From Burkholderia pyrrocinia (GTDB lineage: Bacteria > Pseudomonadota > Gammaproteobacteria > Burkholderiales > Burkholderiaceae): a stretch of DNA of 64,000 bases. Shown here one piece after another: positions 35,983 through 44,362 of this stretch. Position numbers and translations under genes: made by a program. Position 1 is the first letter of the stretch; the number at the start of each line of letters is the position of its first letter. The stretch is taken from contig NZ_CP011505.1 of NCBI RefSeq assembly GCF_001028665.1, positions 868,001 to 932,000 of the forward strand, written 5' to 3'. Under the pieces are notes generated by a model that saw only the letters and a list, made by a program, of their open reading frames with translations, had not been told where the DNA came from and made no database searches.

Positions 35983-36135
35983 ATGTTGAAGCGGCTGGCG
36001 CCGGACGCACTGGAGCAGGCGATTGCGGGGATGGAAGCGCTGTCGCGGAACGGGCTGCGCTACCCGTTCGCGCAGTACGGCATCCAGCAGAACGTGCGCG
36101 CGGGAATGGAAGTCAGCTATCCGAAGACGACGTGA
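35983..36135 (+). pseudogene. 50-codon ORF, possible gene remnant
   Basis: The frame reads MLKRLAPDALEQAIAGMEAL, then SRNGLRYPFAQYGIQQNVRA and a short tail. It has the look of real protein sequence but there is no Shine-Dalgarno, and it begins 25 bp after the fusion gene. It may be the C-terminal remnant of a lost gene or a short coupled ORF. No family recognised. Confidence 0.4.
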
Positions 36136-36175
36136 CGCGTGACGCGTCGCGGCTGACGGAAGCCGGAATCGGCGC

Positions 36176-36550
36176 TCAGCGCTGCGGCGTGCGGACTTTC
36201 CCGTCGACCTTCAATACGCGCCGGTCGTGCGCGGCCTCGTATTCGACCGTCTGCGCGGGCGTGACGGCGCCGTACGACCGGCCGTTCACATAAACGGTGC
36301 CGTCCCGCAGTTCGACCCGATCGCCGTCGACCGTCGCGGTGGCCCGTTCACCCTGCAGCACCGCACCCGAGCAACCGGCGGTCGAAAAGCTGCGGACCGA
36401 CGTGCCCGACGCCGAGGCGTTCCCGCCCTGGTCCGCCGCATGCGCCGCGCTACAGGGTGGCGCATCCATGCTGCCGGCAGCGTGGAGCGTTCCCGCGCTG
36501 ATACCGCATCCGGCAAGCAACGCAATCGTCATCGGCAACAGCTTGTTCAT
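36176..36550 (-). CDS. Small exported protein, function unknown
   Basis: 124 residues. MNKLLPMTIALLAGCGISAG...LHAAGS is a signal sequence; LLAGC could be a lipobox but is very close to the N terminus, so a cleaved signal ending LHA is equally possible. The mature part has three Cys, then VDGDRVELRDGTVYVNGRSY and a basic tail (RRVLKVDGKVRTPQR). No family recognised. It is monocistronic and divergent from the MarR-GNAT gene with about 330 bp between. Confidence 0.65.
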   Translation of the reverse strand: MNKLLPMTIALLAGCGISAGTLHAAGSMDAPPCSAAHAADQGGNASASGTSVRSFSTAGCSGAVLQGERATATVDGDRVELRDGTVYVNGRSYGAVTPAQTVEYEAAHDRRVLKVDGKVRTPQR

Positions 36551-36827
36551 GGTGGTCTCCGTGGTCCGTGGACCTGGATCGACAACGATGCATCACGTCC
36601 GGTTGATGGCCCGCGGTTGCGCAACCGGATCGACGATCGGTCGACACCCCTGCCCGCAGGTCGACCGGATGCGCCAAGTATGCATCCACGTCACGGCACT
36701 CCGCCATCCGCGCCATACCATTCACGACCGAAAACTGCCGACTCGTTCGGGCCCCTTGAGCGGCTTCGACGCCGCCCCAAGAAAGCGACTCAGGTGCCAC
36801 CGCTTCGCCGAAAATCCGCCTTGATGA

Positions 36828-36865
36828 AGTTGCGACCCGCAACTATTATTGCTTGCGACACGCAA
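36828..36865. promoter_or_regulatory. Tandem palindromic operators overlapping the MarR-GNAT promoter
   Basis: Two near-identical palindromes: AGTTGCGACCCGCAACT (36828-36844, 7-bp arms) and TTGCGACACGCAA (36853-36865, 5-bp arms). Their centres are 23 bp apart, about two helical turns. A TATTAT -10-like hexamer (36844-36849) lies between them. The layout fits autorepression by the downstream MarR domain. Confidence 0.7.
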
Positions 36866-36883
36866 CCTTTTCGGGCAGACACC

Positions 36884-37864
36884 ATGGATCTCATCGACGT
36901 TCCCGCCAAGCCTCGCGAAGCGACCATCCTCGAGCTTCGCGACTTCTCCCGCAAACTGGTTCGCGAGCTCGGCTTCATGCGCGCGACGCTGGCCGACAGC
37001 GACTGGGCGCCATCGGCCGTTCACGCGATTCTCGAGATCGGGATGGCGCCCGGCATCAACGCCAGGGATCTCGGCAATATCCTGCGGCTGGACAAATCGA
37101 ACACGAGCCGGCAACTCGCCCGGCTCGAAGCCGCCGGCATCGTGGAGCGCCGCGTGTCGAGCGACGATGCGCGCGCGACCGAGCTGACCCTCACCGCCGA
37201 AGGGAAGAAGCTTCGGAAGAGAATCGACCAGTTCGCGACGGATCAGGTGTCGAACGCGCTGCGTCGCATGATCCCGGCCGACCAGCAGGCGCTGCTGCGT
37301 TCGCTCGCGCTGTACGCCGATGCGCTCGCGCAAGACAACGCCGCCAAGGCGCCCACCGCGGCGCCCGACGCGCCGCAGATTCGCGAAGGCTACCGACCGG
37401 GCTGCATCGGCGACATCGTCGGCCTCCACGCGCGCTTCTATGCGGAGCACTGGGGATTCGGCGCTTTTTTCGAACAGCGCGTGGCGACCGAGCTGGCCGA
37501 GTTCGCGGGCGCGCTGCCGGCCGACGGCAAGGCGCTTTGGCTCTGCCAGGAAGACGGACGCACGCTCGCGTCGCTCGCGATCGACGGCGACCCGGCGACC
37601 GGCGTCGCGCATCTGCGCTGGTTCATCGTGAACGACGCGTTGCGCGGGTCGGGCATCGGGCGCCAACTCATGACGCAAGCCATGCGCTTCGTCGATGAGC
37701 GGCGGTTTCGCGAAACCTACCTGTGGACGTTCAAGGGCCTCGATTCGGCGCGCCATCTGTACGAGTCGTTCGGCTTTACGCTGACCAGCGAGTCCGCGGG
37801 CACGCAATGGGGAACCGAGGTGGTCGAGCAGCGTTTCAGTCGGCCAGGGCCGTCGGACTGCTGA
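36884..37864 (+). CDS. MarR-family regulator fused to GNAT acetyltransferase
   Basis: 326 residues from the ATG at 36884. Residues 1-150 are a MarR winged helix: INARDLGNILRLDKSNTSRQ, LARLEAAGIVERRVSSDDAR and the wing ATELTLTAEGKKL. Residues 165-320 are a GNAT fold with the acetyl-CoA loop RGSGIGRQLM, then YLWTFKGLDSARHLYESFGF. Such bifunctional HTH/GNAT proteins are a known domain arrangement; the acetylated substrate is unknown. Two palindromes overlap the promoter, suggesting autoregulation. There is no strong Shine-Dalgarno. Upstream in-frame sequence extends far but has no coding character. Confidence 0.88.
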   Translation: MDLIDVPAKPREATILELRDFSRKLVRELGFMRATLADSDWAPSAVHAILEIGMAPGINARDLGNILRLDKSNTSRQLARLEAAGIVERRVSSDDARATELTLTAEGKKLRKRIDQFATDQVSNALRRMIPADQQALLRSLALYADALAQDNAAKAPTAAPDAPQIREGYRPGCIGDIVGLHARFYAEHWGFGAFFEQRVATELAEFAGALPADGKALWLCQEDGRTLASLAIDGDPATGVAHLRWFIVNDALRGSGIGRQLMTQAMRFVDERRFRETYLWTFKGLDSARHLYESFGFTLTSESAGTQWGTEVVEQRFSRPGPSDC

Positions 37865-38055
37865 TGTTCGACCGGGATCGACAGCCTGTTCCGGCGCGCC
37901 GACATTTCGCCACGCATGCTGTCCCGGTATGTCGGCACGATGAACGAACTGTTCCAGGACGTGCACAAAAATGCGGTGAGCGATTCCGAACGCGCGATGC
38001 CGCGAAATCCGGATAATGTTTGCCCCGAACATTTCACTTGGCAACGGATCACCTG

Positions 38056-38745
38056 ATGACGCAAGGAGTCTCCATTACCGGCCGCACGCTGGATCGCGCC
38101 GAATTGCTGCTGCTCGTCGAAGGCTCGCCGACACCCGTCCATCTGGAGGACTGCGACCTCGAAGGTGCCGACCTGTCGCGCCTGGATTTGCGAGGTGCAC
38201 GCTTCGAACGATGCGCGCTCGCGGAAACATCGTTCGTCGGCACCACGCTGGCGCAGACATCGTGGATCCGGTGCCGGGCCCGCCAGGCCAGCTTTGCGTC
38301 GTCGGACCTCGAGGACGCCGTGTTCCAGTCGTGCGATCTCAACAATACGAGCTGGCGACGCAGCAAGCTCGGCTCGGCCCGCTTCAAGGAATGCCGGCTG
38401 ACCGGGGCCAATTTCGAGGAATGCAAGTCGCTCGGCCTCGAATTCGAAAACACCTTGCTGGTCGGCGCGAGCCTGCGGCGCTTTTCATTCCGGAAGACCC
38501 GCCTCGTGGCACTCGATTTCTCGGACGCCGATCTCGCCGGTGCGGACTTTCGCGACGCCGTTTTCGAAGGCGGCAGCCTGCGCAACGCACATCTGAACGA
38601 TGTGAAGTTCGACGGTGCCGACCTGCGCGACGCGGATCTGAGCGGCACGCCCAAACTGCTCGCGTCCGGCGTCCTCCGCGGCGCGACCGTTTCCTATGAG
38701 CAGGCGGCCATGCTGATCGAGAATCTCGGGATTCGGGTCGCGTAA
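38056..38745 (+). CDS. Pentapeptide-repeat protein
   Basis: 229 residues from the ATG at 38056. From about residue 30 the sequence follows the A(D/N)LXX five-residue rhythm: CDLEGADLSRLDLRGARFER, ASSDLEDAVFQSCDLNNTSW, CRLTGANFEECKSLGLEFEN, DFSDADLAGADFRDAVFEGG. This folds as a right-handed quadrilateral beta-helix. Some members (Qnr, MfpA) mimic DNA and protect gyrase; most are unassigned. The Cys-containing repeats resemble that group in style, but no claim of quinolone protection is made. Cytoplasmic, no signal. Confidence 0.85.
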   Translation: MTQGVSITGRTLDRAELLLLVEGSPTPVHLEDCDLEGADLSRLDLRGARFERCALAETSFVGTTLAQTSWIRCRARQASFASSDLEDAVFQSCDLNNTSWRRSKLGSARFKECRLTGANFEECKSLGLEFENTLLVGASLRRFSFRKTRLVALDFSDADLAGADFRDAVFEGGSLRNAHLNDVKFDGADLRDADLSGTPKLLASGVLRGATVSYEQAAMLIENLGIRVA

Positions 38746-38798
38746 AGGTCGCGCAGGGTCACGCAGACACGTTCGCGCCCGGTTCGTCGCCGCGCGAC

Positions 38799-39365
38799 CT
38801 ATCGCAGCGCCTGCGCCACCTGCGCCTGCTCCGGCGCCAACGCGTCTTCCACGAACCGGATCACGTCATCGAGCGACGACGTGCATGCGGCGCCGGCAGC
38901 GAGCTCCCGAAACGCGCCGTCCGGCCCGAAGCAGACAAGCGGCTTGCCCCAGCGCCGCGCGAGCGAAATCTCCTCGGCCGTGCCGTGTCCGCCCGGCAGC
39001 GCGACGATCAGGTCGCTGCTCAGCACGTTCACGTAGTTGCGGTTGATCGTCTGCGGATCGGCGCCCGGCTCGCGGCGCGGCAGCGGCGTGAGGATCGGGA
39101 TGTCGACGAACGGATGCGGATAGCCGTCGAGCGGCACGAAGCCCGCGAGCGGATCGGCCTGCGTCGGCAGGATGCCGATCGATCGCCCGGCCCGCCCCGG
39201 CACGCCGGCGAACGCACGCGCGACCGCCAGCATCACGCCCTGCCCGCCGCCCGTCAGCAGGTTGAAGCCGGCCCGCGCGATCCACGCACCGAGCGGTTCC
39301 GAAAACGCGAGCCACGGTTCCTTGCCCGAGCCCATCACGCCGATCGTTCTGTTCTTTGCTTGCAT
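38799..39365 (-). CDS. LOG-family / TIGR00725-like protein
   Basis: 188 residues from the ATG at 39365. GGGQGVMLAVARA and LPGGHGTAEEISLA (the PGGxGTxxE motif) define the LOG family, whose characterised members remove ribose 5-phosphate from cytokinin nucleotides or AMP; older annotation calls them lysine decarboxylases. Rossmann-like fold, cytoplasmic. It lies 78 bp after the MFS gene and could be co-transcribed with it. Confidence 0.85.
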   Translation of the reverse strand: MQAKNRTIGVMGSGKEPWLAFSEPLGAWIARAGFNLLTGGGQGVMLAVARAFAGVPGRAGRSIGILPTQADPLAGFVPLDGYPHPFVDIPILTPLPRREPGADPQTINRNYVNVLSSDLIVALPGGHGTAEEISLARRWGKPLVCFGPDGAFRELAAGAACTSSLDDVIRFVEDALAPEQAQVAQALR

Positions 39366-39443
39366 CGTGGTTTCCGGTGAAGTCGTTGCGGTGGGTGCGA
39401 TCGCATCGGGTTCCGACCGCAAGCGGGGCCGCGCCCGCCGCGC

Positions 39444-40691
39444 TCATTCGAGCTCGACGCCCTTGAGCTCGGGAATCAGGAACAGCGTCGCGACCATGTC
39501 GAGCACATAGAGGCCGGCGAGCATCGCGATGGCCGTCTGGAACGAGTAGTGCGCGGCCAGTGCGCCGACCGCGACCGGACCGAAGCCGCCGACCGCGCGG
39601 CCGATATTCCACAGCACGTTCTGCGCGGTCGCGCGTGCGGCCGTCGGATAGCCTTCGGACATCAGCGCCCCGTAGCCGCCGACCATCCCGTTGACGAACA
39701 TCCCCATCAGCGCGCCGGCCCACAGCATCGCCGTCGGGTCCGACAGCCGCGCATACGCGATGACCGTCGCGACCGCGCCGAGCTGGTACAACAGGAACGT
39801 CGGCTTGCGCCCGATGCGGTCGGCGAGTTGCCCGAACACCCATACGCCGATCATCATCCCGACGACGGTTGCCGCCGTCCACAGCCCCGACTTCGTCAGC
39901 GAGAAGCCCATCTGCTTCGACAGGAAGGTCGGCAGCCAGATCATGATCCCGTAGTAGCCGAAGTTCTGGACCGAACACAGAATCACGATGCCGACGCTCG
40001 TGCGCGCGGTGCGGCCGTCAGCGACGAGCATGCGGAACGCGTTGGACTTCGGCTGCGCCGCGCGCTGCACGAACGCTTCCGGCTCGTGCAGCTTGTTGCG
40101 CATGACCCACGCGAGCAGCGCGGGCAGCACGCCGACCACGAACATGCCGCGCCAGCCGATGTGGAGCAGCAGGAACGGCGTCAGCAGCGCGGCCAGCAGC
40201 ACGCCGGCCTGCCAGCCGAGCGCGACGTAGCACGACACCCGTGCGCGCTTGCTCGCCGGCCATGCTTCGGCCGCGAGCGCCATGCCGATCCCGAACTCGC
40301 CGCCCAGCCCGATGCCCGCGATGGTGCGGTAGACGAGCAGATCCTGGAAGCCGCGCGCGAACGCGCACAGGCCGGTAAAGATCGCGAACAGCAGGATCGT
40401 CCAGGTCAGCACGCGCACGCGCCCGTAACGGTCGCTCAGCGCGCCGAACACGATGCCGCCCGCGACGGCGCCGATCAGCGTCCACGTGACCAGCGCGCCG
40501 CCCTGCCCGGGCGTCAGCTGCAGCGCCGCCGTGATCGCGGGCAGCATGAAGCCGAGGATCAGCAGGTCGAAGCCGTCCATCGCATAACCGATCGCCGACC
40601 CGGCCAGCGCTTTCCAAGCGTACGCGCCGACCTGCTCCACGCGCGGCGCCGACGGGCCGCCGAGCGCCGAGGATTTGATGTTTGCTGCCAT
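39444..40691 (-). CDS. MFS transporter, metabolite:H+ symporter type
   Basis: 415 residues with 12 predicted membrane segments. GYAMDGFDLLILGFMLPAIT is the first helix with the DG-FD motif of AAHS/MHS-type acid transporters. FGALSDRYGRVRVL is the loop 2-3 motif and GIGLGGEFGIGMALAAEAWP the helix 4-5 motif. Likely imports a carboxylate, possibly aromatic; the adjacent LOG gene gives no clear substrate hint. Confidence 0.88.
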   Translation of the reverse strand: MAANIKSSALGGPSAPRVEQVGAYAWKALAGSAIGYAMDGFDLLILGFMLPAITAALQLTPGQGGALVTWTLIGAVAGGIVFGALSDRYGRVRVLTWTILLFAIFTGLCAFARGFQDLLVYRTIAGIGLGGEFGIGMALAAEAWPASKRARVSCYVALGWQAGVLLAALLTPFLLLHIGWRGMFVVGVLPALLAWVMRNKLHEPEAFVQRAAQPKSNAFRMLVADGRTARTSVGIVILCSVQNFGYYGIMIWLPTFLSKQMGFSLTKSGLWTAATVVGMMIGVWVFGQLADRIGRKPTFLLYQLGAVATVIAYARLSDPTAMLWAGALMGMFVNGMVGGYGALMSEGYPTAARATAQNVLWNIGRAVGGFGPVAVGALAAHYSFQTAIAMLAGLYVLDMVATLFLIPELKGVELE

Positions 40692-41042
40692 GGTGTCCTG
40701 CCACGAAAGTCCGGCGACATTCTAAGGCCTGTGGCCGCGCGCGACGGGCTGGCGAACGCGCCGGTGCGCGGCGCGGTACCGGCGTGCGACGGCGCCCGTT
40801 CCGGTCCGTCAGGCGTGCGCTTCCGACGAGGGTTCAGGATGCGCCGCGCGCCCGCTTCCGGGACGGAGAGCGGGAATGGCGGGCAATGAACGGGAAAGCA
40901 GCGATCCGGTGTCGGCGGCAAGGCCGGCGATGTCGCGATCAGGCCGGACACCGAACGAAAGACATTGTGCTGGCGGGGTGGTGCCGGCCGGTCCGCGCGC
41001 GCGAACCGGACGGCGCCGGGCGGCCGCGCGGCGCGGCGGGCT

Positions 41043-41372
41043 TCAGCCCTGATCGTCCCCGGGCCACCAGGTCTTGGCCTCGCGGTCGACGACGAGCGCG
41101 TCGAGATTCTTGCCTTCGAGCCATTTCGGCCGCGGGCCGCGGCCCGACCACGAGCGGCCGGTCGTCGGATCGTAATACTTGGCAGGCGCCTTGCGTTTTC
41201 GCTGGACGATATAGCCGAGCGCGCTCAGCACTTCCTGCTGCGTAATTCCCAAAAGCTCGACCTGTTCCTTGAACGCCGCGAGCGCGGCCTGCTTCTCCTT
41301 TTGCTTCGCGTCCGACAGCTTGATGTTCAGGTCCCGAAGTTGTGCTTCGAGTTCCTGCAGGGCCTGGGTCAT
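41043..41372 (-). CDS. H-NS-family nucleoid-associated protein
   Basis: 109 residues from the ATG at 41372. An N-terminal coiled coil (ALQELEAQLRDLNIKLSDAK, KQKEKQAALAAFKEQVELLG) provides oligomerisation. The C terminus KYYDPTTGRSWSGRGPRPKW is the H-NS DNA-binding signature with an AT-hook-like GRGPRP. H-NS proteins silence AT-rich acquired DNA. It lies at the left border of the 41.4-51 kb region that shows signs of acquisition. Confidence 0.92.
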   Translation of the reverse strand: MTQALQELEAQLRDLNIKLSDAKQKEKQAALAAFKEQVELLGITQQEVLSALGYIVQRKRKAPAKYYDPTTGRSWSGRGPRPKWLEGKNLDALVVDREAKTWWPGDDQG

Positions 41373-41693
41373 GTATTCATCCTCTTTGGGCATGTTTTTG
41401 CAAAAAAGCTCCGATGCGCGAACCTACCACGAAGTTCCGCCGATCGGTGCTGTCACATATGCGAATCGTTTGCCTGAGCCGGCACGGTTTGCGCGACGCG
41501 CACGAAACGACGTCGCGCGTCAAAAACAGACAGGGCCGGGCCGGTAACGCGCGGCACGCCGCATGCGAACGCACGGCGAACGGCTGCGGCAAGTCATGCG
41601 CCGCACCATGGCACTGGCGCGGCATGGCGCGAATGATAACAGTGCGCGGCTTTGCATTGCGGGAGTTGCAGGCCGGAGCCTGAACGACCCGAC

Positions 41694-41815
41694 GTTTGCC
41701 GGCCGAGGCCAATGCCTGCCCGGGGCGGCCTACCGGTCGACGCCGTCGACGTCCCACGCGACCCGGTCGAACAGCGCGCGCAGCTTCGCGCCGCGCGTCG
41801 CGATTCTGCGACGTT
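41694..41815 (-). pseudogene. Degraded duplicate of the reverse-transcriptase 3' end
   Basis: Aligned by eye, 41694-41797 is about 85% identical to 49622-49723. It covers the last codons of the reverse-transcriptase gene (here GAKLRALFDRVAWDVDGVDR then TAG, versus GAKLRGLFDRIAWDVDGADR) and about 35 bp downstream. The match resumes at TCGCGATTCTGCGACGT after a roughly 65-bp deletion between GCGCG repeats. Both copies have the same orientation. No promoter-proximal part of the gene is present here. Confidence 0.85.
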
Positions 41816-42376
41816 GCGCCGTCAAGTACAAAGTGTCCTGAAAATAACGCATCACGTGTCCGTCAGTCTACGTCTGTCGACGGTATGTCCTTGATACGAA
41901 AAACATGATCTGGCCAGACGGCACGAAATAAAGCACAAGCCGACCAAAAGAATATGTTCTTTAAAATCAATCGCCTATATGATCAGCCTCCAGCTAATCT
42001 GCTGGCTCCCATACGAGTTGAACAAAGTTTGCGAGATTTCGGTGCGTCGAAGCCCGTAAATCGGGGCAAGGATCATCCCGGGCAACCGGCTCCGCCTACG
42101 AACACCCCCGTACGATTTCCTCACGCCCAAGACGCACGAATACGCGTCCCGGCTGCCCGGACAGAGCTTCGATGCTTTCCACGATTTGCCTGGGCTTGAA
42201 ACCCGTCGCAAGATTACCTCGACTTTCAAGAGGTGCCGCGTGTCTTGAGATTCAAGAGGCTGCTCCACTGGGCGCGTGCGAATGTCAGCCTTCGTGGCCC
42301 GGAAAGCGGGATGAACACCCCCCATTGCGGGTCGGGTCGAACAGGGTCCGCGAGCGCACGACCTGACGGACCTGTC
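41816..42376. other. Low-GC noncoding stretch with a possible coding remnant
   Basis: No intact gene. The first 250 bp are AT-rich for this genome. At 42108-42248 the plus frame lacks a start but reads YDFLTPKTHEYASRLPGQ, SFDAFHDLPGLETRRKIT and ends in TGA, which looks like the decayed C terminus of a protein. No transposase or integrase was recognised. Confidence 0.4.
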
Positions 42377-42399
42377 GCGCCCCCTGACGGAGGGGGCGC
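42377..42399 (-). terminator. Strong hairpin downstream of aspartase
   Basis: GCGCCCCCT and AGGGGGCGC are exact 9-bp complements around GACGG, about 100 bp beyond the aspartase stop. There is no U-tract, but the stem is strong and well placed to end or protect the transcript. Confidence 0.45.
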
Positions 42400-42501
42400 G
42401 GTGGGCTCATATCGCGCGTTTCGGAAGGCAGCGGTCATTTGCCGTCCGATCCCGTCATCGCTTCCCGGCTCGACACCGGGCGCCTCATACGGCCCGATCG
42501 C

Positions 42502-43929
42502 TTACCGTGCCGGCGGGATATGAAGCGGCGTGGGCTGCGTGAGACCCTCTGGCTTGAGGATCTCGTCGAGTTGCTGCCGGGACAACAGCCCGCGCTCGAG
42601 CACGATGTCATAGACCCGGCCACCCGACGCATGAGCCTCCATCGCGACGGACGTCGCGTTGGCGTAGCCGATGTACGGATTGAGTGCGGTCACGATGCCG
42701 ATCGAGTTCTCGACCGACGCGCGCAAGTGCTCCGCGTTGGCCGTGATTCCTTTGACACATCGCTCGGCGAGTGTCAGGCAGCCATTGCGCAAGTGGGTCA
42801 CACTCTTGAACAGGCTGTGCGCAATGATCGGCTCGAAAGCATTCAACTGGAGCTGACCGGCCTCGGCCGCGAAACTCACGGTGACATCGTTGCCGATGAC
42901 CTCGAACGCAATCTGGTTCATTACCTCAGGGATAACCGGGTTGACCTTTCCCGGCATGATGCTCGAGCCGGCCTGCATGGGCGGGAGGTTGATCTCTCCA
43001 AGACCCGCGCGTGGGCCGCTGGAGAGCAGACGCAAGTCGTTGCAGGTTTTCGAGAGCTTCACGGCCACGCGCTTGAGCACGCCGGACAACTGGACGAAAG
43101 CGCCGCAGTCCTGCGTCGCTTCGACGAGGTCAGGTGCCGTGACAAGCGGAATGCCCGTGATTTCCCGGAGATGCTTCAGCACGAGCGGTGCGTAATCGGG
43201 GTGCGCGGTAATGCCCGTTCCGATCGCCGTCGCGCCCATGTTGATTTCGCAGATCAGCAGCGCCGCCTCTCGAAGCCGTTCTTCATCCTCTCCGAGCATC
43301 ACGGCGTAGGTGCTGAACTCCTGACCGAGCGTCATCGGCACCGCATCCTGCAATTGCGTACGCCCCATTTTCAGAACGTCCTTGAACTCCAGCGCCTTGG
43401 CTTCAAAAGCGTGCCGCAGAATCTCCATCGCCTCGATGAGATTCAGGATGCCGAACCAGGTCGCGATTTTCAGCGCCGACGGGTACACGTCGTTGGTGCT
43501 CTGGCCGATGTTGACCTGCTCGTTCGGATGCAAATACTGGTATTCGCCCTTCTTCCTCCCTAACAGTTCGAGCGCGCGGTTGGCGATGACCTCGTTGGCG
43601 TTCATGTTGGTCGAGGTCCCCGCGCCCCCCTGGATCACGTCGACCACGAACTGATCGTGCAGCTTGCCTCCCAGCAATTCGGCGCAGGCACCGACGATCG
43701 CGTCACACCGCGCGGTGTCGAGCAGACCCAGCTCATGATTCGCCAGTGCCGCGGCCTGCTTGATGCAAGCGAGTGCCTTGATCAACGCCGGGTAGACAGA
43801 GATCGGTGAGCCGGTTATCGGAAAATTTTCCAGCGCGCGCAGCGTGTGAACGCCGTAGTAGGCGTCGGCGGGAACTTCGCGATCTCCCAGCAGATCATGT
43901 TCGGTTCTAAACGAATTTTCGGCAGCCAT
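42502..43929 (-). CDS. aspA: Aspartate ammonia-lyase (aspartase)
   Basis: 475 residues, close to E. coli AspA (478). Start at the ATG at 43929, with AGGAG 7 nt upstream; the ATG 6 bp earlier is too close. Superfamily landmarks: GGAGTSTNMNANEVIANRAL, NEQVNIGQSTNDVYPSALKI and the signature GSSIMPGKVNP with the mobile catalytic Ser. The KMGRTQLQDAVPMTLGQEF segment favours aspartase over fumarase. It converts L-aspartate to fumarate and ammonia. With the racemase and dicarboxylate carrier upstream it forms a module able to feed D- or L-aspartate into the TCA cycle. Confidence 0.93.
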   Translation of the reverse strand: MAAENSFRTEHDLLGDREVPADAYYGVHTLRALENFPITGSPISVYPALIKALACIKQAAALANHELGLLDTARCDAIVGACAELLGGKLHDQFVVDVIQGGAGTSTNMNANEVIANRALELLGRKKGEYQYLHPNEQVNIGQSTNDVYPSALKIATWFGILNLIEAMEILRHAFEAKALEFKDVLKMGRTQLQDAVPMTLGQEFSTYAVMLGEDEERLREAALLICEINMGATAIGTGITAHPDYAPLVLKHLREITGIPLVTAPDLVEATQDCGAFVQLSGVLKRVAVKLSKTCNDLRLLSSGPRAGLGEINLPPMQAGSSIMPGKVNPVIPEVMNQIAFEVIGNDVTVSFAAEAGQLQLNAFEPIIAHSLFKSVTHLRNGCLTLAERCVKGITANAEHLRASVENSIGIVTALNPYIGYANATSVAMEAHASGGRVYDIVLERGLLSRQQLDEILKPEGLTQPTPLHIPPAR

Positions 43930-44155
43930 GGGCATGCTCCTCGAGCGAAAACGGAGTTGATCGGGGTTGAAGCCCCCCTTGAAATCCGGCTGCCGGGCTT
44001 GCCGTCGCAGCGGCCGCCGCGTTATCCGGTTTCGTATCCGCAGCCCACACGCTGGCGCCATTCAACGAACAGGCGCATACGAGAAGCGCGGCGGCAACCG
44101 TCGTGCGCGACCTGCTCAGACAGGTGGCTTGCCGAAGGGTAGTCTTGATGTTCAT
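43907..44155 (-). CDS. Small exported protein preceding aspartase
   Basis: 82 residues. AGGAG lies 7 nt before the ATG at 44155, a good initiation site. MNIKTTLRQATCLSRSRTTV...ALLVCACSLNGASVWAAD is a Sec signal peptide; the mature part is only about 45 residues, Ala-rich then polar (GLQPRSTPFSLEEHAHGCRK). It overlaps the aspartase start by 23 nt, so the two are translationally linked. It may be a genuine small periplasmic protein or the stump of a truncated outer-membrane protein gene. Confidence 0.55.
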   Translation of the reverse strand: MNIKTTLRQATCLSRSRTTVAAALLVCACSLNGASVWAADTKPDNAAAAATASPAAGFQGGLQPRSTPFSLEEHAHGCRKFV

Positions 44156-44256
44156 ATTCAGTCTCCTGAAGGGATTTGAAAGCACAAAGAACGACGTCGC
44201 GTATCAATGTCATTACGGAGTACTACTTTTATACGGGGTCCACGTTCCATTCGATG

Positions 44257-44309
44257 TGTTCGGCGGAGGTCGATTGACCCACGTGGCTGCCCGATATGAC
44301 CGCCGAACA
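44257..44309. promoter_or_regulatory. Widely spaced 10-bp inverted repeat before the aspA transcription unit
   Basis: TGTTCGGCGG (44257-44266) and its exact complement CCGCCGAACA (44300-44309) are separated by 33 bp, centres 43 bp apart (about four helical turns). They lie between the racemase stop and the small exported gene, near a TATAAA-like -10 on the minus strand (GTATAAAAG). The arrangement fits cooperative operators or a large stem. Confidence 0.5.
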
Positions 44310-44362
44310 TCCCTACCCTGCGTTCGTTGTGTATGCCGCTTTGGTCAGCGAGACCGACCGGG

